Positions 7,745 through 16,384 of a stretch of DNA of 52,813 nt are shown piece after piece. The number at the start of each line of letters is the position of its first letter. The first letter of the stretch is position 1. Source of the DNA: Streptomyces sp. SM11. GTDB lineage: Bacteria; Actinomycetota; Actinomycetes; Streptomycetales; Streptomycetaceae. The position numbers were made by a program, and so were the translations under genes. Below the pieces are notes generated by a model. It saw nothing but the letters and a program-made list of their open reading frames with translations. It was not told the origin of the DNA and did not search any database. The DNA lies in NCBI RefSeq assembly GCF_002910905.1, contig NZ_NEUE01000306.1, positions 1 through 52,813 of the forward strand, given 5' to 3'.

Positions 7745-9126
7745 ACGAGCCCGATCCTCTTGAGCTGCCGGATCGGCCGGGCCACCAACAACACCGCCAC
7801 CACTCCTATGTTGATCACGGCCGCCGCCACCAGCAGCTCCGGCGCCCCGACCGCCTCGGCCACCGGGCCCGCCAGGGCGCGGCCCGCCGCGACCATCAGG
7901 AGCGAGCCCGCCACATCGTAGGCGTGCAGGCGGTTCAGGGCCTCCGGCGGGACGTGTGTCTGGACCGTCGTGGACCACATCACCAGCCAGAACGCGGCCG
8001 ACCCGCCCGCCAGCAACTGCCCGGCCGCCAGCACCGGCACCGGCATCCCGAGCGCCAGCACCACCAGGCTCACCGCCACCAGCGGCAACGCGGTCGCCCC
8101 CGCCGCCAGCGGGTGCGACGGGCGCAGCCGCAGGGCGAGGAGACCGCCGACGACGCTGCCCGCCCCGTTCACCGCCATCAGCATCCCGTACGACCCCGAG
8201 CCGTGCGCCTCGGTGACCAGGACGGCGGTCAGCGGGAGCATCGGGCCGAGGACCGCGAAGCCGTACACCGTCCAGACCGCGATCACGCCCCACAGCCAGG
8301 ACCGGGCCCGGAACTCCCGCCACCCGCCGACCAGTTCGGCGGCGAACGTGCCGCGTACCGCGTCTTCGTGCGGGGCCGGGGCCAGCCGCATCAGGAAGAG
8401 GCAGGCACCGGAGACCGCGAAGGTCGCCGCGTTCGCCGCGTAGACGGCCCCGGCACTGGCGAGGCCGACGAGCGCCCCGGCGAAGGCGGGCCCGGCCATG
8501 GCCATCAGCGCCTCGGCGACCCGCAGGACGGCGTTGGCGCGCTGGACGTCGGTGGAGACGCGCGGCACAGTCGAGGCGACCCCGGGCTGGAAGAGCGCCG
8601 CGCCGACGCCGGCCACCGAGCTGAGGACGTACACCGCCCACAGCGGCGGGTTGCCGGTCGCGAAGGTCACGGCCAGCACCGAGGCGCCGATCAGGCGCAG
8701 CGCGTCAGCGATGATCATCATGCGGCGCGGGGTGAACCGGTCGGCGAGCACCCCGCCGAACAGGACGAACACCGCCAGCGGCCCCATCCAGGCGGCGAGC
8801 GCGAAGCCGACCGAGGAGGCGGGCCGCCCCGCGCCCAGCAGCCCGGCGGTCAGGGCCACCGGGATCATGCCGTCGCCGAAGAGGGCGACCGTACGGGCCA
8901 CAAAGAAGTAGCGGAAGTTACGGTTCCAGAGCCCCGCGGGACCGGGGGCGGCACCGAAGGAGGACCCGACGCCCAGGCCCGCCCCGGCGGGACCGCCCGG
9001 TCCGCCCCGTCCGCCCGGGTCGAGCGGGGGAAGGACCGGGAGGGCCGGGACCGGGTTCGGGGGCGGGGTCGTACGGGTGTCGCGCGCGGCGTCGGGAATG
9101 GACGCGCGCTCTGTCGGCCTCTCCAT
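7741..9126 (-). CDS. MFS transporter (exporter type)
   Basis: A 461-aa protein with a Pro/Gly-rich cytoplasmic N-terminus (about 70 residues) and then roughly 10-12 hydrophobic segments starting at NRNFRYFFVARTVALFGDGM. The loop GGVLADRFTPRRMMIIAD (about 127-144) is the MFS loop 2-3 motif. It resembles the enterobactin exporter/MefA-like MFS_3 group. The ATG at 9126 has only a weak ribosome site; a GTG one codon upstream is an alternative. It is divergent from the GATase/AraC gene with a DasR-type site between, and coupled to the VanZ-like gene downstream. Confidence 0.85.
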   Translation of the reverse strand: MERPTERASIPDAARDTRTTPPPNPVPALPVLPPLDPGGRGGPGGPAGAGLGVGSSFGAAPGPAGLWNRNFRYFFVARTVALFGDGMIPVALTAGLLGAGRPASSVGFALAAWMGPLAVFVLFGGVLADRFTPRRMMIIADALRLIGASVLAVTFATGNPPLWAVYVLSSVAGVGAALFQPGVASTVPRVSTDVQRANAVLRVAEALMAMAGPAFAGALVGLASAGAVYAANAATFAVSGACLFLMRLAPAPHEDAVRGTFAAELVGGWREFRARSWLWGVIAVWTVYGFAVLGPMLPLTAVLVTEAHGSGSYGMLMAVNGAGSVVGGLLALRLRPSHPLAAGATALPLVAVSLVVLALGMPVPVLAAGQLLAGGSAAFWLVMWSTTVQTHVPPEALNRLHAYDVAGSLLMVAAGRALAGPVAEAVGAPELLVAAAVINIGVVAVLLVARPIRQLKRIGLV

Positions 9127-9149
9127 CACGTCGCTAACCTGTACCAGCT

Positions 9150-9165
9150 CGTGGTCTATACCACT
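9150..9165. promoter_or_regulatory. dre-like (DasR/HutC-type GntR) operator candidate
   Basis: CGTGGTCTATACCACT contains the inverted repeat GTGGT-CTAT-ACCAC and matches 13 of 16 positions of the DasR responsive element ACTGGTCTAGACCACT. It sits in the 72-base gap between the divergent MFS and GATase/AraC starts. Other HutC-subfamily GntR proteins recognise similar cores, so DasR itself is not certain. Confidence 0.55.
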
Positions 9166-9198
9166 ACAGGATTTCCCTGTGATCCCGAGGAGGCCGTC

Positions 9199-10191
9199 GT
9201 GCCACACCGCGTCGTCGTTCTGGCCCTCGACGGGCTGCTCCCCTTCGAGCTGGGCATTCCGCAGCGGATCTTCGGCCGTGCCCTCGGCACGGAGACGGGC
9301 GGCAGGGGCGGGAAGCTGTACGACGTGGTGACCTGCTCGGTCCGCCCGCCGGGCCCGGTGCGGACCGACGCGGACTTCTCCGTCCTCGTGGAGCACGGCC
9401 CGGAGGCGCTCGCCACCGCCGACACGGTGGTCGTCCCCGCCCCCTACGAGCTGGGCCCGGTCTTCGAGGAGGGCCGGCTCACCGAGGAGCTGGCCGCCGC
9501 GCTCGCCCTGGTCCGGCCCGGCACCCGGATGGTCTCCATCTGCACCGGCAGTTACGTCCTGGCTGCCGCCGGATACCTCGACGGCCGCCCCGCCACCACG
9601 CACTGGTCATCCGCCGACCACTTCCAGCGGACCTTCCCGCAGGTCCGCGTCGACCCGGACGTCCTGTTCATCGACGACGGCGACGTCCTCACCTCCGCCG
9701 GGGTCGCCGCCGGGATCGACCTCTGCCTGCACCTGGTGCGGCGCGACCACGGAACGGCCGTCGCGAACGAGATCGCCCGCCGCACGGTCGTGCCCCCGCA
9801 CCGGGACGGCGGGCAGGCGCAGTACATCCACCGCCCCGTCCCCGAGCCGCAGTTCGCGACCACCACCGGCGCCCGCGCCTGGGCGCTGGCCCGTCTCGAC
9901 CGGCCGATCCTGTTGCGGGACATGGCGGAGCACGAGGCGATGAGCGTACGGACGTTCACGCGCCGCTTCCGCGAGGAGGTCGGGATCAGCCCCGGCCAGT
10001 GGCTCACCCAGCAGCGGGTGGAGCGGGCCCGGCATCTGCTGGAGTCGACGGACCTGTCGATCGACCAGGTGGCCAGGGACGCGGGCTTCGGCACGGCGAC
10101 CTCGCTGCGTCAGCACCTCCAGGCGGCCCTGGGCGTGCCGCCGACGGTCTACCGGCGTACGTTCCGGCCCTCGGCGGACACCGTGTCCTGA
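9199..10191 (+). CDS. GATase1-like/AraC transcriptional regulator (GlxA/FtrA type)
   Basis: A 330-aa protein. Residues 1-185 form a DJ-1/PfpI-like class I glutamine amidotransferase domain with the nucleophile-elbow-like SICTGSYVLAAAG. Residues about 225-325 are an AraC HTH pair (MSVRTFTRRFREEVGISPGQW and LSIDQVARDAGFGTATSLRQH). GTG at 9199 is preceded by CGAGGAGG. The frame is open far upstream, but that part overlaps the MFS gene on the other strand. It probably regulates the divergent MFS-vanZ operon. Confidence 0.9.
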   Translation: MPHRVVVLALDGLLPFELGIPQRIFGRALGTETGGRGGKLYDVVTCSVRPPGPVRTDADFSVLVEHGPEALATADTVVVPAPYELGPVFEEGRLTEELAAALALVRPGTRMVSICTGSYVLAAAGYLDGRPATTHWSSADHFQRTFPQVRVDPDVLFIDDGDVLTSAGVAAGIDLCLHLVRRDHGTAVANEIARRTVVPPHRDGGQAQYIHRPVPEPQFATTTGARAWALARLDRPILLRDMAEHEAMSVRTFTRRFREEVGISPGQWLTQQRVERARHLLESTDLSIDQVARDAGFGTATSLRQHLQAALGVPPTVYRRTFRPSADTVS

Positions 10192-10298
10192 GGCCCGGGG
10201 CTCCAGTGCCCCGGAGCGACGCCGTGACCCGCGAACAGCTCGACGCGAACGTCACCCACGCCGCCGGGGCCCGCTCCCGCCCCTGCCCCGTGGCCGGC

Positions 10299-11348
10299 TC
10301 AGAAGACCAGGACCCCCCGGGCCACCCGCCCGTGGTGCGCGTCGTCGGCCGCCTTGGCGAAGTCCTCCACCGGGTACGTCTCCGTCACCAGCTCGTCCAG
10401 CAGCAGCCGGCCCTCCCGGTAGAGGTCCGCGTACAGGGCGATGTCCCGCTGCGGCCGCGAGGAGCCGTAGCGGCAGCCGAGGATCGACTTGTCCAGGTAC
10501 ATCGAGGAGACCAGGAACGACGCCTCGGCGCTCGCCGCCGGTACGCCCAGCAGCACTGCCTGGCCGTGCCGGTCGAGCAGGTCGACCGCCTGGCGGATCA
10601 GCTCGGTGCGGCCGACGCACTCGAAGGCGTGGTCGGCCCCGTCGGGCAGGATGTCCCGCACCCCTTCCGTGCTCGTCAGGAAGTGCGTGGCGCCGAACTG
10701 CCGGGCCACCGCCTCCTTCGCCGGGTTGCTGTCGACGGCGACGACGGTGAGCGCACCGGCCAGCCGGGCCCCCTGGAGCACGTTGAGGCCGATGCCCCCG
10801 GTGCCGATGACCACGACGGTGTCGCCCCGGTCGACCTTCGCCCGGTTGAGGACCGCTCCGACGCCGGTCAGGACCCCGCAGCCGATCAGGGCCGCCGAGG
10901 TGAGGGGCAGGTCGGCGGGGATCTTGACGGCCTGGACGGCGCGCACCACCGTACGTTCCGCGAACGCGGAGTTGGAGGCAAACTGGAACAGCGGCTTCCC
11001 GTCCCGCGAGAACGGCCGCCCCGGACGCCCGATCGCCTTGCGGCACATGGTCGGTCTGCCCCGGTCGCACTGGGCGCAGGCCCCGCAGTTGGCGAGGGTG
11101 GACAGCGCGACGTGATCACCGGGCCCTACGTGGCCGACGCCCGGCCCGACCGCTTCCACCACGCCCGCGCCCTCGTGGCCGAGCACGACGGGGACCGGGA
11201 AGGGGATCGTGCCGTCGATCACCGACAGATCGCTGTGGCAGAGTCCGGCGGCGGCGACCGCCACCAGCACCTCCCCGGGACCCGGATCGCGTATCTCCAG
11301 GTCGTCCACGACCTCGGTCCGTGTGCCGTCGAAGACGACGCCTCTCAT
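10299..11348 (-). CDS. Zinc-dependent alcohol dehydrogenase
   Basis: A 349-aa medium-chain dehydrogenase. It has the catalytic-zinc signature GHEGAGVVEAVG, catalytic-zinc Cys in AAGLCHSDL, a four-Cys structural-zinc lobe (CGACAQCDRGRPTMC) and the Rossmann motif GTGGIGLNVLQGARLAG. It would oxidise an alcohol to an aldehyde or ketone using NAD. The ATG at 11348 overlaps the stop of the upstream acyl-CoA dehydrogenase (ATGA), so both belong to one catabolic operon with the SDR gene. Confidence 0.92.
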   Translation of the reverse strand: MRGVVFDGTRTEVVDDLEIRDPGPGEVLVAVAAAGLCHSDLSVIDGTIPFPVPVVLGHEGAGVVEAVGPGVGHVGPGDHVALSTLANCGACAQCDRGRPTMCRKAIGRPGRPFSRDGKPLFQFASNSAFAERTVVRAVQAVKIPADLPLTSAALIGCGVLTGVGAVLNRAKVDRGDTVVVIGTGGIGLNVLQGARLAGALTVVAVDSNPAKEAVARQFGATHFLTSTEGVRDILPDGADHAFECVGRTELIRQAVDLLDRHGQAVLLGVPAASAEASFLVSSMYLDKSILGCRYGSSRPQRDIALYADLYREGRLLLDELVTETYPVEDFAKAADDAHHGRVARGVLVF

Positions 11349-12469
11349 CTCGGCTCCCTCGGTAGGCCGAGCACCCGCTCGGCGATGATGTTCCGCTGGA
11401 TCTCGTCGGAGCCGCCGTAGATGGTGTCGGCCCGGCTGAAGAGGAACAGGTGCTGCGCGTCGTCCAGTAGGTACGGATGTTCCGCCGACCAGGGCTCCGG
11501 GCCGACGGCTCCCGCCTCGCCCGCGACCTGCACGGCCAGTTCGCCGAGCCGCTGGTGCCAGCCGCCCCACAGCAGCTTCGCCACGCTGGGCGCGCCCGGG
11601 TCGCCGGTGGAACCGAGGGTGCGCAGGGCGTGCCGGCGCATGGTGTCCAGCTCCGCCCACTGCCGGACGAGCCGGGCCCTGATGACCGGGTCCTCGGCGG
11701 CCCCGCTCGCCACGGCGGCGGCGAGGACCTTCGCCAGCTCCGCCGCGAACCCGGTCTGCTGGGCGAGGGTGGACACCCCTCGCTCCAGGGCGAGGAGGCC
11801 CATGGCGACCTGCCAGCCGTTGCCCTCACCGCCGACGGCCTCGGTGGCCCGCGCCCCGTCGAGGAAGACCTCGTTGAACTCGCTGGTCCCCGTCAGCTGC
11901 CGGATCGGCCGCACCTCGATCCGGCCCGGCTGGTCCATCTCCACCAGCAGGAACGACAGCCCGTGGTGGCGGGTGGAGCCGGGGTCGGTGCGGGCGAGGA
12001 CGAAGCACCAGTCGGCGTCCAGGGCGAGCGAGGTCCAGATCTTCTGCCCGGTCACGGCGTACCCGCCGGCCCCGTCCGGTACGGCGGCGGTCCGCACCCC
12101 GGCGAGGTCGGAGCCCGCGCCCGGTTCGCTGTACCCCTGGCACCACAGGGTCTCTCCGCGTGCGACGGGGGGCAGGTGGCGGTTCCTCTGCTCCTCGGTG
12201 CCGTACGTGATCAGCGTCGGGGCCAGGAGGTTCTCCCCGATGTGCCCCATCCGGGCGGGAGCTCCGGAGCGGGCGTACTCCTCGGCCCAGACGACCTGCT
12301 CGGTGAGGGTGGCCCGGCGGTTGCCGTAACGCTCGCCGTCCTTGCCGGGCCAGCCGATTCCGATCCACCCCGCCTGCCCCAGCTCGCGTTCCCACGCGCG
12401 GGGGTGGGGGGCGGGGGTGTCGGCGAGGTGGCTTCGCAGCCAGGTGCGCGCCTCGGTACGGAAGTCCAT
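11345..12469 (-). CDS. Acyl-CoA dehydrogenase
   Basis: A 374-aa protein of normal ACAD length. It has the flavin/substrate motif WCQGYSEPGAGSDLAGVRT, the KIWTS segment and the C-terminal GGSDEIQRNIIAERVLGLP. The usual catalytic Glu position (Y-E-G-T in medium-chain enzymes) is Gly here, as in many actinobacterial FadE-type enzymes where the base lies elsewhere or on a partner subunit. It sits in the operon SDR - ACAD - ADH and is coupled to the ADH. Confidence 0.92.
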   Translation of the reverse strand: MDFRTEARTWLRSHLADTPAPHPRAWERELGQAGWIGIGWPGKDGERYGNRRATLTEQVVWAEEYARSGAPARMGHIGENLLAPTLITYGTEEQRNRHLPPVARGETLWCQGYSEPGAGSDLAGVRTAAVPDGAGGYAVTGQKIWTSLALDADWCFVLARTDPGSTRHHGLSFLLVEMDQPGRIEVRPIRQLTGTSEFNEVFLDGARATEAVGGEGNGWQVAMGLLALERGVSTLAQQTGFAAELAKVLAAAVASGAAEDPVIRARLVRQWAELDTMRRHALRTLGSTGDPGAPSVAKLLWGGWHQRLGELAVQVAGEAGAVGPEPWSAEHPYLLDDAQHLFLFSRADTIYGGSDEIQRNIIAERVLGLPREPR

Positions 12470-12486
12470 GCTGCCTCCTGATTGTT

Positions 12487-12505
12487 CCGGGGGCTCCGCC
12501 CCCGG
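12487..12505 (-). terminator. GC hairpin between SDR and acyl-CoA dehydrogenase genes
   Basis: CCGGGGGC-TCC-GCCCCCGG forms a perfect 8-bp stem in the 42-base gap after the SDR stop. It has no U-tract. This GGGGCTCCGCCCC type of hairpin is common in Streptomyces intergenic DNA and may only attenuate or stabilise the transcript. Confidence 0.45.
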
Positions 12506-12511
12506 GGGCGG

Positions 12512-13426
12512 TCAGTGGTTCGGCCGGTCGCCCGACCTGGCCGCCGCCGCCATCTCCTCCAGCCGCGCCAGCATCGGCATCGGATCGGCCCCCACCGTCC
12601 CGGGCAGGAAGTCCGCGATCCGTTCCGGGGTCCAGGGCCCCTCCCCGTACGCCGCCCGCAACTCCCTCGGCTGGGCCCAGACCGCGATCTTCGGGCCCGC
12701 GATCGTGTACACCTGCCCGGTGATCCGCTCCGCCCGCGCCCGATCGCTCAGCAGGTAGACGACCAGCGCCGCCACATCCTCCGGCTCGCCGATCTCCGTC
12801 AGCTCCATCGGCACCCCGGCCGACATCCGGGTCCGGGCGACGGGCGCGACCGCGTTCGCCGTGACGCCGTACTTGTGCAGGCCCAGCGCCGCGCTGCGCA
12901 CCAGCGAGATGATCCCGCCCTTCGCCGCGCTGTAGTTGGCCTGGGAGACGCTGCCCTGGTGGTTGCCGCTGGTGAAGCCGATCAGCGTGCCGCCGCCGTC
13001 CTGCTTGCGCATCACCGCCGAGGCGGCCCGGAAGACCGTGAACGTGCCCTTGAGGTGGGTGGCGAGGACGGGGTCCCACTCCTCCTCGGACATGTTGAAC
13101 AGCATCCGCTCGCGGAGGATCCCGGCCACGCAGACCACCCCGTCGAGCCGGCCGTACTCCGTCAGCGCGGTGTCCACGATCCGCTGCCCGCCCGCCATCG
13201 TGGAGATGTCGTCGGCGACCGCGACCGCCTCGCCGCCCGCCGCCCCGATCTCCTTGACGACGGACCGGGCGATCTCGCTGGTCGGTTCGGAGCCCTCGAC
13301 GGAGACCCCGTAGTCGTTGACGACGACCCGCGCTCCCTGGGCCGCCGCGGCGAGCGCGACCGCCCGCCCGATGCCCCGGCCGGCCCCCGTCACGGCGACC
13401 ACCCTGCCTGCCAAGAAGTTCCCCAT
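12512..13426 (-). CDS. Short-chain dehydrogenase/reductase
   Basis: A 304-aa SDR with the cofactor motif TGAGRGIG (13-20), an NDY acidic loop, and the catalytic YSAAK motif within SQANYSAAKGG. A C-terminal extension of about 50 residues is longer than in minimal SDRs and resembles the MFE-2/hydroxyacyl-CoA dehydrogenase-like group. It probably oxidises a 3-hydroxyacyl-CoA or cyclic alcohol. It is the first gene of the minus-strand operon, divergent from the cyclase gene over the 13448 operator. Confidence 0.92.
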   Translation of the reverse strand: MGNFLAGRVVAVTGAGRGIGRAVALAAAAQGARVVVNDYGVSVEGSEPTSEIARSVVKEIGAAGGEAVAVADDISTMAGGQRIVDTALTEYGRLDGVVCVAGILRERMLFNMSEEEWDPVLATHLKGTFTVFRAASAVMRKQDGGGTLIGFTSGNHQGSVSQANYSAAKGGIISLVRSAALGLHKYGVTANAVAPVARTRMSAGVPMELTEIGEPEDVAALVVYLLSDRARAERITGQVYTIAGPKIAVWAQPRELRAAYGEGPWTPERIADFLPGTVGADPMPMLARLEEMAAAARSGDRPNH

Positions 13427-13447
13427 GCCCGGCCCCTTCCCGTGGTT

Positions 13448-13464
13448 TCTGACGGACCGTTAGA
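13448..13464. promoter_or_regulatory. 17-bp palindrome, site 1 of a shared operator
   Basis: TCTGACGGACCGTTAGA is a near-perfect inverted repeat (7 of 8 pairs). It lies in the divergent promoter between the SDR and cyclase genes. Two related sites occur at 18791 and 18881. Confidence 0.7.
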
Positions 13465-13510
13465 TTTTATGGGCAGCCGGATGCTCCGGCACAAGACCCT
13501 GGAGGTCCCC

Positions 13511-14437
13511 ATGTCCCTGCCGGCCGGGTTCCACGAGATCGCGAAGCGCGTCAACAACTGGGGCCGCTGGGGCGGGGCCGACGAACTCGGGACGCTCAAC
13601 CTGATCACCGACGCCGTCGTCCGGGAGGCCGTCGCGACCGTGCGAACCGGCCGCCGGATACCGCTCGCCCTGCCGCTCCAGCAAGACGGGGTACAGAGCG
13701 GGCTCATCCCGGGCCGGATCAACCCGCTGCACACGATGGTCCAGATCAACCAGGAGATCTTCGGCCCCGGCACGGTCGCCACCAGCGACGACTCCGTCAC
13801 GATGGGGCTCCAGGCCGCGACGCACTGGGACGCCCTGCCCCATGTCTCGCACAGCGGGAAGATCTACAACGGCCGTCCGGCGGACACGATCACCGCCCAC
13901 GACGGGGCCCGGTTCTCCTCGATCGCCGGCGTGGAGCACCTCGTCTCGCGCGGGGTGCTGCTGGACGTGGCCCGCGCCCGGGGGGTGGACCGGCTGCCCG
14001 GGGGCCACGCCGTGACGCCGGAGGACCTGGCGGCGGCGGAGGAGTTCGGGGAGGTGACCGTACGGGCCGGGGACATCGTGCTCGTACGGACCGGGCAGGT
14101 GCGGGTGGCGCTGGACGGGGACCGGAGCACGTACGGCTATCCGTCGCCGGGGCTTTCGGTGCGCACGCCCGAGTGGTTCCACGCCCGGGATGTGGCCGCC
14201 GTCGCCAACGACACCCTGACTTTCGAGATCTTCCCGCCGGAGATCGAGGACCTGTGGATGCCGGTGCACGCGCTGCACCTGGTCGAGATGGGCCTGCTCC
14301 AGGGCCAGAACTGGAACCTGGAGGCGCTGTCCGAGGCCTGCGTGGAGGAGGGCCGGCACGCCTTTCTGCTCAGCGCGACGCCGGAGCCGTTCGCCGGGGC
14401 CACCGGCTCACCGGTCGCCCCGGTCGCGGTCCTGTGA
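13511..14437 (+). CDS. Cyclase family protein (kynurenine-formamidase/KynB-like fold)
   Basis: A 308-aa protein with the cyclase-family metal motif THWDALPHVSHSGKIYNG (H-x-D-x-x-x-H) and a VLVRTG strand near its middle. Such enzymes hydrolyse amide or lactone-like bonds using a metal. I chose ATG at 13511 because GGAGG lies five bases upstream; an in-frame ATG at 13469 lacks a ribosome site and abuts the operator. It is divergent from the SDR operon and probably co-regulated. Confidence 0.9.
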   Translation: MSLPAGFHEIAKRVNNWGRWGGADELGTLNLITDAVVREAVATVRTGRRIPLALPLQQDGVQSGLIPGRINPLHTMVQINQEIFGPGTVATSDDSVTMGLQAATHWDALPHVSHSGKIYNGRPADTITAHDGARFSSIAGVEHLVSRGVLLDVARARGVDRLPGGHAVTPEDLAAAEEFGEVTVRAGDIVLVRTGQVRVALDGDRSTYGYPSPGLSVRTPEWFHARDVAAVANDTLTFEIFPPEIEDLWMPVHALHLVEMGLLQGQNWNLEALSEACVEEGRHAFLLSATPEPFAGATGSPVAPVAVL

Positions 14438-14467
14438 ACGGCGTACGGGAAGGGAGGGGGGCCGACC

Positions 14468-14974
14468 TCAGGCCAGGTTGGTGAAGAGGCAGGAGGGCGG
14501 TTCGCACACCTCGCCGCCCTGGCCGGCGACGACCGAGGGCGTCTCCCGGACCCGCACCGGGCCGCCCCGGTCGACCTCGCACCAGATCTGCTTCCCGGCG
14601 CCCTCCGGCAGCCAGCCCCAGCGGTCCGCGAGGCCGTCCACCAGCTCCAGGCCACGGCCGCCCGTGTCGTCGCCCTCCGCGTGCCGCTGGAGCGGCGGGC
14701 AGTCGCTGGCGTCCGCGACCTCGACCCGGACGGTCCCGGCCGCGCCGGAAGCCCCGGCCCCGGCCCCGCCGAAGAGCATCCGCAGCACAGCCGGACAGCC
14801 CGTGTGGACCACGGCGTTGGTGACCAGCTCCGAGATCAGCAGGATGAGCGTCTCGGCGAGCGGCTCGTCATCCTCTATCCCGGAACCGGCCAGACGCGAC
14901 CGCGCCCACCTACGGGCCCGCCCCACCTCTGCGGGATCCGGACCGACCTCCAGCTGAACCTGAAGCACCTGCAC
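14468..14974 (-). CDS. ATP-binding (HATPase_c_2) anti-sigma-like regulatory protein
   Basis: A 168-aa protein of the RsbW/SpoIIAB-like GHKL ATPase group: N-box ELVTNAVVHT (about 49-58), G1 box VADASD and G2 box GGRGLELVDGLADRWG. Dozens of such stand-alone ATPases exist in Streptomyces, some acting as anti-sigma kinases. The GTG at 14974 is the first start; a second GTG follows two codons later. It is convergent with the cyclase gene and not obviously linked to the catabolic block. The partner protein is unknown. Confidence 0.85.
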   Translation of the reverse strand: MQVLQVQLEVGPDPAEVGRARRWARSRLAGSGIEDDEPLAETLILLISELVTNAVVHTGCPAVLRMLFGGAGAGASGAAGTVRVEVADASDCPPLQRHAEGDDTGGRGLELVDGLADRWGWLPEGAGKQIWCEVDRGGPVRVRETPSVVAGQGGEVCEPPSCLFTNLA

Positions 14975-15381
14975 CGCTCACACCATCCGAACCGGCGGAC
15001 ACATCGCCTCGCGCCTCCTCAGGGTCACGGAACGTGATTCCCTTACGCGACAGCATGGTTGACGTACAGTCACCGCAACAAGCGCTTCGGGCATATTCCA
15101 GCGCGAAGGAGTACGCGTGGTGCATACTGCGCGACGCACGCTGCGGGGAGTCGAACAGGAGCGCGCAGAGACCACGAGAAACGCTCTTCGGGCAGGCCCG
15201 GCACATCTCCGGCGAGAGCCCTCGCCCCGGACCGGGGCCGCCGCACAGGCCGCCCCCGGATCGCCCGGTTCCAGAACCACTCGCATCCCACGGAGCGTAC
15301 CCGAGCCGGGCCCCGACTCCACCCGGTGACGAATCACGCAAAGCGCACAAGCCGGTACCGATACCGCGCGGCTGCGCTGAG
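14975..15381 (+). other. 407-bp gap with one possible small ORF (15117-15329)
   Basis: No recognised gene. The best candidate is a plus-strand ORF of 70 codons starting at GTG 15117 with a well-placed GAAGGAG (15105-15111); its Arg/Pro-rich product matches nothing I know. A less GC-rich stretch with TTGACG at 15059 lies upstream, so this is probably the divergent promoter region of the ATPase gene. Confidence in a real gene is low. Confidence 0.35.
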
Positions 15382-16377
15382 TCACCCTCCACCCCCTGCT
15401 TCCGGGACCCCCCGGCCGGACGCCGCCGAGCCGCCGGGCAGCGGCCGCGCGGCCCCCAGACCGGCGGCCAGGAGCTCCTCCGCCCCGGCCCGGTCGAGCC
15501 GGCTCGCGGACCGGAGCCAGGCCCGTTTCAGGTGGAGGTGAACATCTGCCTCCCAGGTGAAGCCCATCCCGCCGTGGATCTGAAGGCAGTCGCGGGCGTT
15601 GCGTACGGCCGCCTCGTCGGCGAGCAGTTTGGCCGCGGCGATCTCCACCGGGTCGCCGGTCACGGCGGCCGCGTACACGGCGGCGCGGGCCGGCTCGGTG
15701 CGGGCGAGCATGTCGGCGCAGAGATGTTTGACCGCCTGGAACGATCCGATGGGCGATCCGAACTGCTTGCGGTCCCCGGCGTGTTGAACGGCCGTCTCGG
15801 TGGTACGGGCGGCGCTGCCGAGCTGTTCGGCAGCAGTGAGAAGCGCCCCCTCGTGGCGGAGTGCGCCGGGGTACGCCTCCGTGGCCGCCGCGAGCCCCGC
15901 CACCTGGTGCAGCGGCGTGAGCGGATCCACCGAACGTACGGGCCGGGCGGCGGCGACGAAGGCGCGCAGCGCCTCCCCGGCGAGCGCCTCGGCGCCCACC
16001 AGCACCGCGTCCGCCTCCGCCAGGTGCGCCACCGGCAGCTCCCCGTCCACGGCCGTCACCACCGCCTCGCCCTCGGCGGCGCCCTTCACCAGGCCCGCCG
16101 CGAGGTGGGTGGCGACCAGGGGGCCCGGCAGCAGGGCCCGGCCCGCCTCCTCGAAGAGCAGCACCGCCTCGGGCAGGCCGAGGCCCACCCCGCCCGCCTC
16201 CTCCGGCAGCCGCAGCGCGAAGAACCCGGCCGCGCCCAGTTCCCGCCACAGGGCCCGGTCCAGGGCCCCGCCCCGGTCCACCGCCGACCGCAGCCGGTCC
16301 CGGTCGAACACCGCCCCGAGCAGGTCGCGCATGCCGGACCGCAGGGCCCGCTGGTCGTCCGAGAGCTGGAAGTCCAC
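15382..16377 (-). CDS. Acyl-CoA dehydrogenase, small subunit-type
   Basis: A 331-aa ACAD with an N-terminal helical domain (FQLSDDQRALRSGMRDLL) and a C-terminal domain with DRKQFGSPIGSFQAVKHLCADM and QIHGGMGFTWE. It is shorter than ordinary ACADs and lies seven bases downstream of a second ACAD gene. Paired genes of this sort encode alpha2-beta2 heterotetrameric acyl-CoA dehydrogenases in actinobacterial sterol and acid catabolism. The last 15 residues are Gly/Ser-rich. GTG start at 16377. Confidence 0.9.
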   Translation of the reverse strand: MDFQLSDDQRALRSGMRDLLGAVFDRDRLRSAVDRGGALDRALWRELGAAGFFALRLPEEAGGVGLGLPEAVLLFEEAGRALLPGPLVATHLAAGLVKGAAEGEAVVTAVDGELPVAHLAEADAVLVGAEALAGEALRAFVAAARPVRSVDPLTPLHQVAGLAAATEAYPGALRHEGALLTAAEQLGSAARTTETAVQHAGDRKQFGSPIGSFQAVKHLCADMLARTEPARAAVYAAAVTGDPVEIAAAKLLADEAAVRNARDCLQIHGGMGFTWEADVHLHLKRAWLRSASRLDRAGAEELLAAGLGAARPLPGGSAASGRGVPEAGGGG

Positions 16378-16384
16378 GGTGGCC

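Noticed and set aside
7924..9198. Long plus-strand extension of the GATase/AraC reading frame
   Set aside because: It runs antisense through the MFS gene with repetitive Arg/Gly/Pro sequence; the family match starts exactly at GTG 9199 with its own ribosome site.
9199..10191. GATase/AraC protein considered as the regulator of the 17-bp palindromes
   Set aside because: AraC proteins bind asymmetric or direct-repeat sites; the symmetric 17-mers fit a TetR-like dimer better, and none lies near this gene's own promoter.
12482..13510. Open frame upstream of the cyclase gene on the plus strand
   Set aside because: Antisense shadow of the SDR gene, Arg/Pro-rich with no domain; GTG/ATG starts there lack ribosome sites.
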